From Spirochaetaceae bacterium (lineage in GTDB: Bacteria; Spirochaetota; Spirochaetia; Treponematales; Breznakiellaceae), in the NCBI GenBank assembly GCA_031255395.1, contig JAIRSQ010000030.1, forward strand, positions 1 through 10,031: 10,031 nt of DNA. Reading direction: 5' to 3'. Under the pieces are notes generated by a model that saw only the letters and a program-made list of their open reading frames with translations, ran no database searches and had not been told where the DNA came from. The translations under genes and the position numbers were made by a program. Positions 7,255 to 10,031 of this stretch are shown piece after piece. Within the stretch, counting starts at the first letter, position 1. Every line of letters starts with the position of its first letter.

Positions 7255-8415
7255 ATGCGCAAGCTCGTTGTGTTTACCGCGTCAGCCTGCGGATTATGGA
7301 CGCCGGCTTTCCAGTCGACTCTTACCAGAGCGGCGAAACTTGCGCGAAGAGGCAAATACGAAACCGCCGCGCAGATGCTGGAAAGCGAAGTTTATAATTA
7401 CCGCGATTCGTTTATGTTTTTTTATCTGCTGGGACTTTGTTCGCTTTACGGCGGCAACTACGGCGGCGCTTATGATTATTTGATGCGGGCGCGCGAAATA
7501 AAACCGCGCGAGCCCGCAGTTCTGTTGGCACTGGCAGCCTTGTATGTAAAACGCTCCGATACGCGGCACGCCATAAGCCTTTATCTTGAAGCGCAAAATA
7601 TTGACAGTAAGAGCCGCATCGCAAAAAACGCGCTAAAGATTCTGCGAAAGTACTCCGGTTCGGATGATCTGAACGCGTGGGTAGAGGCGGGAAAACTGCG
7701 AAGCCTGTATCCGCGGTTTCCACGCGAAAAGCGAAAGGGAGCGCTAATCGCCCGAAGCGTTATAGCGGCGGCCTTTGCGGCCGCGGCTATTGCCGTTTTT
7801 GTCTTTTTAAAAACCGGTACGTTTACGCCGCCGGCCGCCCGCGAGGGTTTTGCGGAAAGCGTTTTGGTTCAAAGCGAAATCGAAAAGCCGCTGCAAACCG
7901 GAGGCGTTTTTCACTTCATGCTTACCGAAAAACAGATACTTTCCGCGTACGAGCTTGCCCGAAAGTTATTTAACGAAGGCCGCGATAACGCGGCTATGAT
8001 AGAAATAAACCGGATACTCGAATCCAACGCGGCGGAAGGCATAAAAAACAGGGCGCGCGTCATGTCCCGTTATCTTGAACCCCCAAGTTTCGAGACCATG
8101 AAGCAAGCCGCATCGGACAATATAAAATACGCGGACGCGGCGAAAGATCCGCTTTTATATCGCGACTGTTACGCTATTTGGAGCGGCATGGCGGCGAACA
8201 TCGTAAATGAGCGGACAGAAACATCGTTTGACTTTTTAGTCGGCTATGACGGGCGGCGCGTCGTGGAAGGCGTTGTAAGGGTAGTCCTGCCGTTTGCCGC
8301 CTCTGTCAGTCCAGATTATCCCCTTGAAGTTCTGGGAAAAATCCTGCCTGTAAACTCAGGCGAAGCGATGGAATTTGAAGGAATAACGATACATCAGCAC
8401 CTAGTCCGTCAGTAG
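7255..8415 (+). CDS. TPR protein with one central transmembrane helix
   Basis: This is a 386-residue bitopic protein. Residues about 22-133 form TPR-type helix pairs (RRGKYETAAQMLESEV, YLLGLCSLYGGNYGGAYDYL, ALAALYVKRSDTRHAISLYL). A basic patch (PREKRKG, 156-162) precedes a single hydrophobic helix (163-185). By the positive-inside rule the TPR half should be cytoplasmic and the C-terminal 200 residues outside. The latter hold a helical region (225-310) and a terminal beta-rich segment with EVLGKILPVNSGEAMEFEG (358-376). The short hydrophobic start is not a convincing signal peptide. If it were one, the topology would flip. ATG 7255 lies 4 bases after the previous stop and has no Shine-Dalgarno, pointing to translational coupling. 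Function is unknown. It probably links cytoplasmic partners to the two exported proteins encoded upstream. Confidence 0.82.
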   Translation: MRKLVVFTASACGLWTPAFQSTLTRAAKLARRGKYETAAQMLESEVYNYRDSFMFFYLLGLCSLYGGNYGGAYDYLMRAREIKPREPAVLLALAALYVKRSDTRHAISLYLEAQNIDSKSRIAKNALKILRKYSGSDDLNAWVEAGKLRSLYPRFPREKRKGALIARSVIAAAFAAAAIAVFVFLKTGTFTPPAAREGFAESVLVQSEIEKPLQTGGVFHFMLTEKQILSAYELARKLFNEGRDNAAMIEINRILESNAAEGIKNRARVMSRYLEPPSFETMKQAASDNIKYADAAKDPLLYRDCYAIWSGMAANIVNERTETSFDFLVGYDGRRVVEGVVRVVLPFAASVSPDYPLEVLGKILPVNSGEAMEFEGITIHQHLVRQ

Positions 8416-8473
8416 CCTGCGGACGCGCTTAGGTTTTGCAGTTTATACAATGCCGGAATATTGAGACCGCTTG

Positions 8474-8507
8474 CGCCGGAAACAGCGAATCCGGCGGCCC
8501 TTTCTTG
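8474..8507 (+). terminator. Weak candidate terminator of the TPR operon
   Basis: CGCCGGA (8474-8480) pairs perfectly with TCCGGCG (8490-8496) around a 9-base loop. An imperfect pyrimidine tract (GCCCTTTCTT) follows on the + strand. It lies between convergent genes, 58 bases after the TPR gene stop. The interrupted T-run makes efficient termination doubtful. Confidence 0.35.
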
Positions 8508-8512
8508 AAACT

Positions 8513-9340
8513 CTACGCCCACAGATACATCCGGCGGTACTGAAAGCCCGTGAACCATGTGCCTACGGCCAGCAGAACTGCGCCTGGAAGGAGCATTTGC
8601 CATGTGTCGGCGGCCAGCAACAACGCCCGTCCTGCGACCGCTGCCAATATTCCCGGCGCGATTAAGTAGTATTCACGGTTGCCTCGCGTGTACGCGCCGA
8701 ATACAAAACAGTACATGGCCAGCAGAACTATGGCAATGTTCACGTTTTTGAATACGGCGGAAAATCCTGTAACTAAAAAAAGGGTAGTATCAAAATTAAA
8801 TGTGTCTATCGGCATACGAAAGGCGAAAAGCATCGCGGCGGCGCCCGCCGTAAAAACGACGGTCTCTTCCTGCCGCGTCTTGAAACCCGACGCGTGCAAC
8901 GCCGCGGCGAATAAGGCGAACAGGCCGTAAAATCTGCCGAAAATTATCAATCGGGACGCTATTACCGTAATATAGCCAGACAAATTCAGCGCGGTTTTAA
9001 GCGGAATGGCGATACGCATTATCTCGAATGTGAGCGAGAACAAAAAGATGCCCAAGAGCCGCATCTCTACGGACTGGGTTCTTTCAAAGAAGTAGAATAA
9101 AAATATTTGGGCGACAAACGCGAATAGCACGGCAATGCCTACGGCGAATAACACCGCGTAGGGTGCGGGAGACGGCAATAGCCGGCTGATAAAAGCCGGA
9201 ATGTTTCTAATCACTGTCGCGGAAACCAGATCCGGATAAAGCGGAAAAATCTCTGTCGCGGAAACCGCAAACGCGACAAGCGCCAAAAACGAAACGGCAA
9301 TGCCCGCTTTCAGCAGAATTATATGTTTAGATATTGCCAT
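8513..9340 (-). CDS. Predicted 8-helix integral membrane protein, unknown function
   Basis: This 275-residue protein is almost entirely hydrophobic. Likely helices lie near residues 9-29, 61-85, 93-114, 121-149, 159-175, 185-215, 223-243 and 249-266. Short polar loops separate them (FERTQSVEMR, HASGFKTRQEE, YTRGNREYY). There are no Walker, heme, DD-peptidase or transporter signatures that I can name. Charged residues within the membrane span (E106, R109, R130, R136, R238) could matter for function. ATG 9338-9340 gives a sensible first helix but has no clear Shine-Dalgarno. The gene is 89 bases downstream of the histidinol phosphatase on the same strand and could share its transcript. The overall look is of the uncharacterised multi-pass sensors or enzymes found in spirochaetes. 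No role is proposed. Confidence 0.78.
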   Translation of the reverse strand: MAISKHIILLKAGIAVSFLALVAFAVSATEIFPLYPDLVSATVIRNIPAFISRLLPSPAPYAVLFAVGIAVLFAFVAQIFLFYFFERTQSVEMRLLGIFLFSLTFEIMRIAIPLKTALNLSGYITVIASRLIIFGRFYGLFALFAAALHASGFKTRQEETVVFTAGAAAMLFAFRMPIDTFNFDTTLFLVTGFSAVFKNVNIAIVLLAMYCFVFGAYTRGNREYYLIAPGILAAVAGRALLLAADTWQMLLPGAVLLAVGTWFTGFQYRRMYLWA

Positions 9341-9429
9341 AACTGAACAGTACGCCTAAATCGCAAAATTTCCTAGCGCCTGCCCGCGGATTTGCGCTTC
9401 TCCGCGAAAGAGCGTCGCGAAAAATTTCT

Positions 9430-10031
9430 TTACAATGGCCCTTGTTTCCAGACGGGTTCGCCGTCAACGCGGCCCTGGAAAAGGCAGTGGCGGGTAAAGC
9501 CGGTTTCCAATAGAAGACGGCGGGCTTCGCCGTAGAAGCCGTCGATATGTTCCGGCCTGTGGGCATCCGAATTGATTGTGACGGGGACACCTCTCCGTTG
9601 GAGCAGTCGCAGGATTTGCGTGGACGGGTAAGGCTCGGTTGCCGCGTAGCGGGTCATCGCGCCGGTATTTATTTCGGTAACAATTCCGCTTTCGGCGATC
9701 AGGCAGGCTATCCGCTCTACGCGTTTTACATAATGGCTGTCGTTTTGGGAAAACCACCTGTCGCCGTTGTTGTTTTTTTTGACAATATCGGCATGGCCGA
9801 CAATGTCAAAGCCGCCTTTGCCCAGCATAAGTTCCATGCAGTCCCAGTAACGGTCGGCAAGAGCCATCGCGTCTCCGCCGAAATCGTTGTTTACCAGCGC
9901 TTCGAATTCGTCGGAGGAACAGTCGACCGTGCCCGACGGGGTAACATAGTGAACCGAGCCGATAAGGTAATCCAGACCCAATTTATCGCGATTAAAATCA
10001 GCGGCGCAGACGGCGTTTTCGATAAAGTCGA
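9430..10031 (-). CDS. hisK: PHP-family histidinol phosphatase, N-terminus outside the window
   Basis: This partial gene is open to the right edge, with 199 codons visible. The frame continues upstream of a TTG at 9979-9981, so that codon is not the start. The enzyme removes phosphate from L-histidinol phosphate, the penultimate substrate of histidine synthesis, in the cytoplasm. PHP-domain metal-binding motifs are present in order: GSVHYV (H27 of the visible part), DIVGHADIVKK (H79), a core E119 in TEINTGAM, and NSDAH (D155, H157). The first PHP motif (HxH) should lie in the missing N-terminal portion of roughly 70-80 residues. The closing HIDGFYGEARRLLLETGF is typical of the HisJ/HisK group. 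Some PHP proteins in this group act on other phosphoesters, so substrate assignment is by family resemblance. No other his gene is visible. Confidence 0.88.
   Translation of the reverse strand, partial: DFIENAVCAADFNRDKLGLDYLIGSVHYVTPSGTVDCSSDEFEALVNNDFGGDAMALADRYWDCMELMLGKGGFDIVGHADIVKKNNNGDRWFSQNDSHYVKRVERIACLIAESGIVTEINTGAMTRYAATEPYPSTQILRLLQRRGVPVTINSDAHRPEHIDGFYGEARRLLLETGFTRHCLFQGRVDGEPVWKQGPL

Noticed and set aside
9385..9406. CGCGGA...TCCGCG hairpin between the hisK-type gene and the membrane protein gene as a terminator
   Set aside because: The stem is only 6 bp and no T-run follows on the minus strand.

Overview
The window reads as ordinary chromosomal DNA from an anaerobic bacterium with a two-membrane or otherwise export-rich envelope. 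The best guess is a gut-type spirochaete related to Treponema. This is inference from the gene mix: a ferredoxin-linked 2-ketoacid oxidoreductase, a small PilZ protein, a coiled-coil PD-(D/E)XK protein of a kind common in treponemes, and exported TPR proteins. No rRNA, tRNA, transposon, phage gene or CRISPR array was seen. No gap between genes is longer than about 220 bases.

Left part (1-2859): a terminator-like hairpin (31-77) closes an upstream unit outside the window. A GC-rich, stem-forming leader follows. Then comes iorA-iorB, the two subunits of indolepyruvate:ferredoxin oxidoreductase, 15 bases apart. The IorA copy lacks the usual C-terminal two-cluster ferredoxin domain. On the opposite strand and convergent with them is a small single-domain PilZ protein, a likely cyclic-di-GMP receptor, which probably uses a non-ATG start.

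Middle (2860-4885): ilvC (ketol-acid reductoisomerase, valine/isoleucine synthesis) is a complete single-gene unit with a near-consensus promoter, a strong ribosome binding site and a strong intrinsic terminator. Convergent with it is a coiled-coil plus PD-(D/E)XK nuclease-like gene. It is split into two overlapping frames by one missing base inside an internal 42-base tandem repeat. The junction carries the sequence A_AAA_AAA in the correct phase for -1 ribosomal frameshifting, so it is either a fresh frameshift (or sequencing error) or a recoded gene.

Right part (4963-8415): three closely packed + strand genes (gaps of 2 and 4 bases) encode an exported TPR protein, an exported protein of unknown family with a Gly/Ser linker, and a TPR protein with one central membrane helix. 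They look like parts of one envelope-associated assembly, with TPR modules probably on both sides of the inner membrane. I do not recognise it as a named system.

End (8513-10031, minus strand): a predicted 8-helix membrane protein of unknown function lies downstream of a PHP-family histidinol phosphatase (hisK type), whose N-terminus runs off the right edge.
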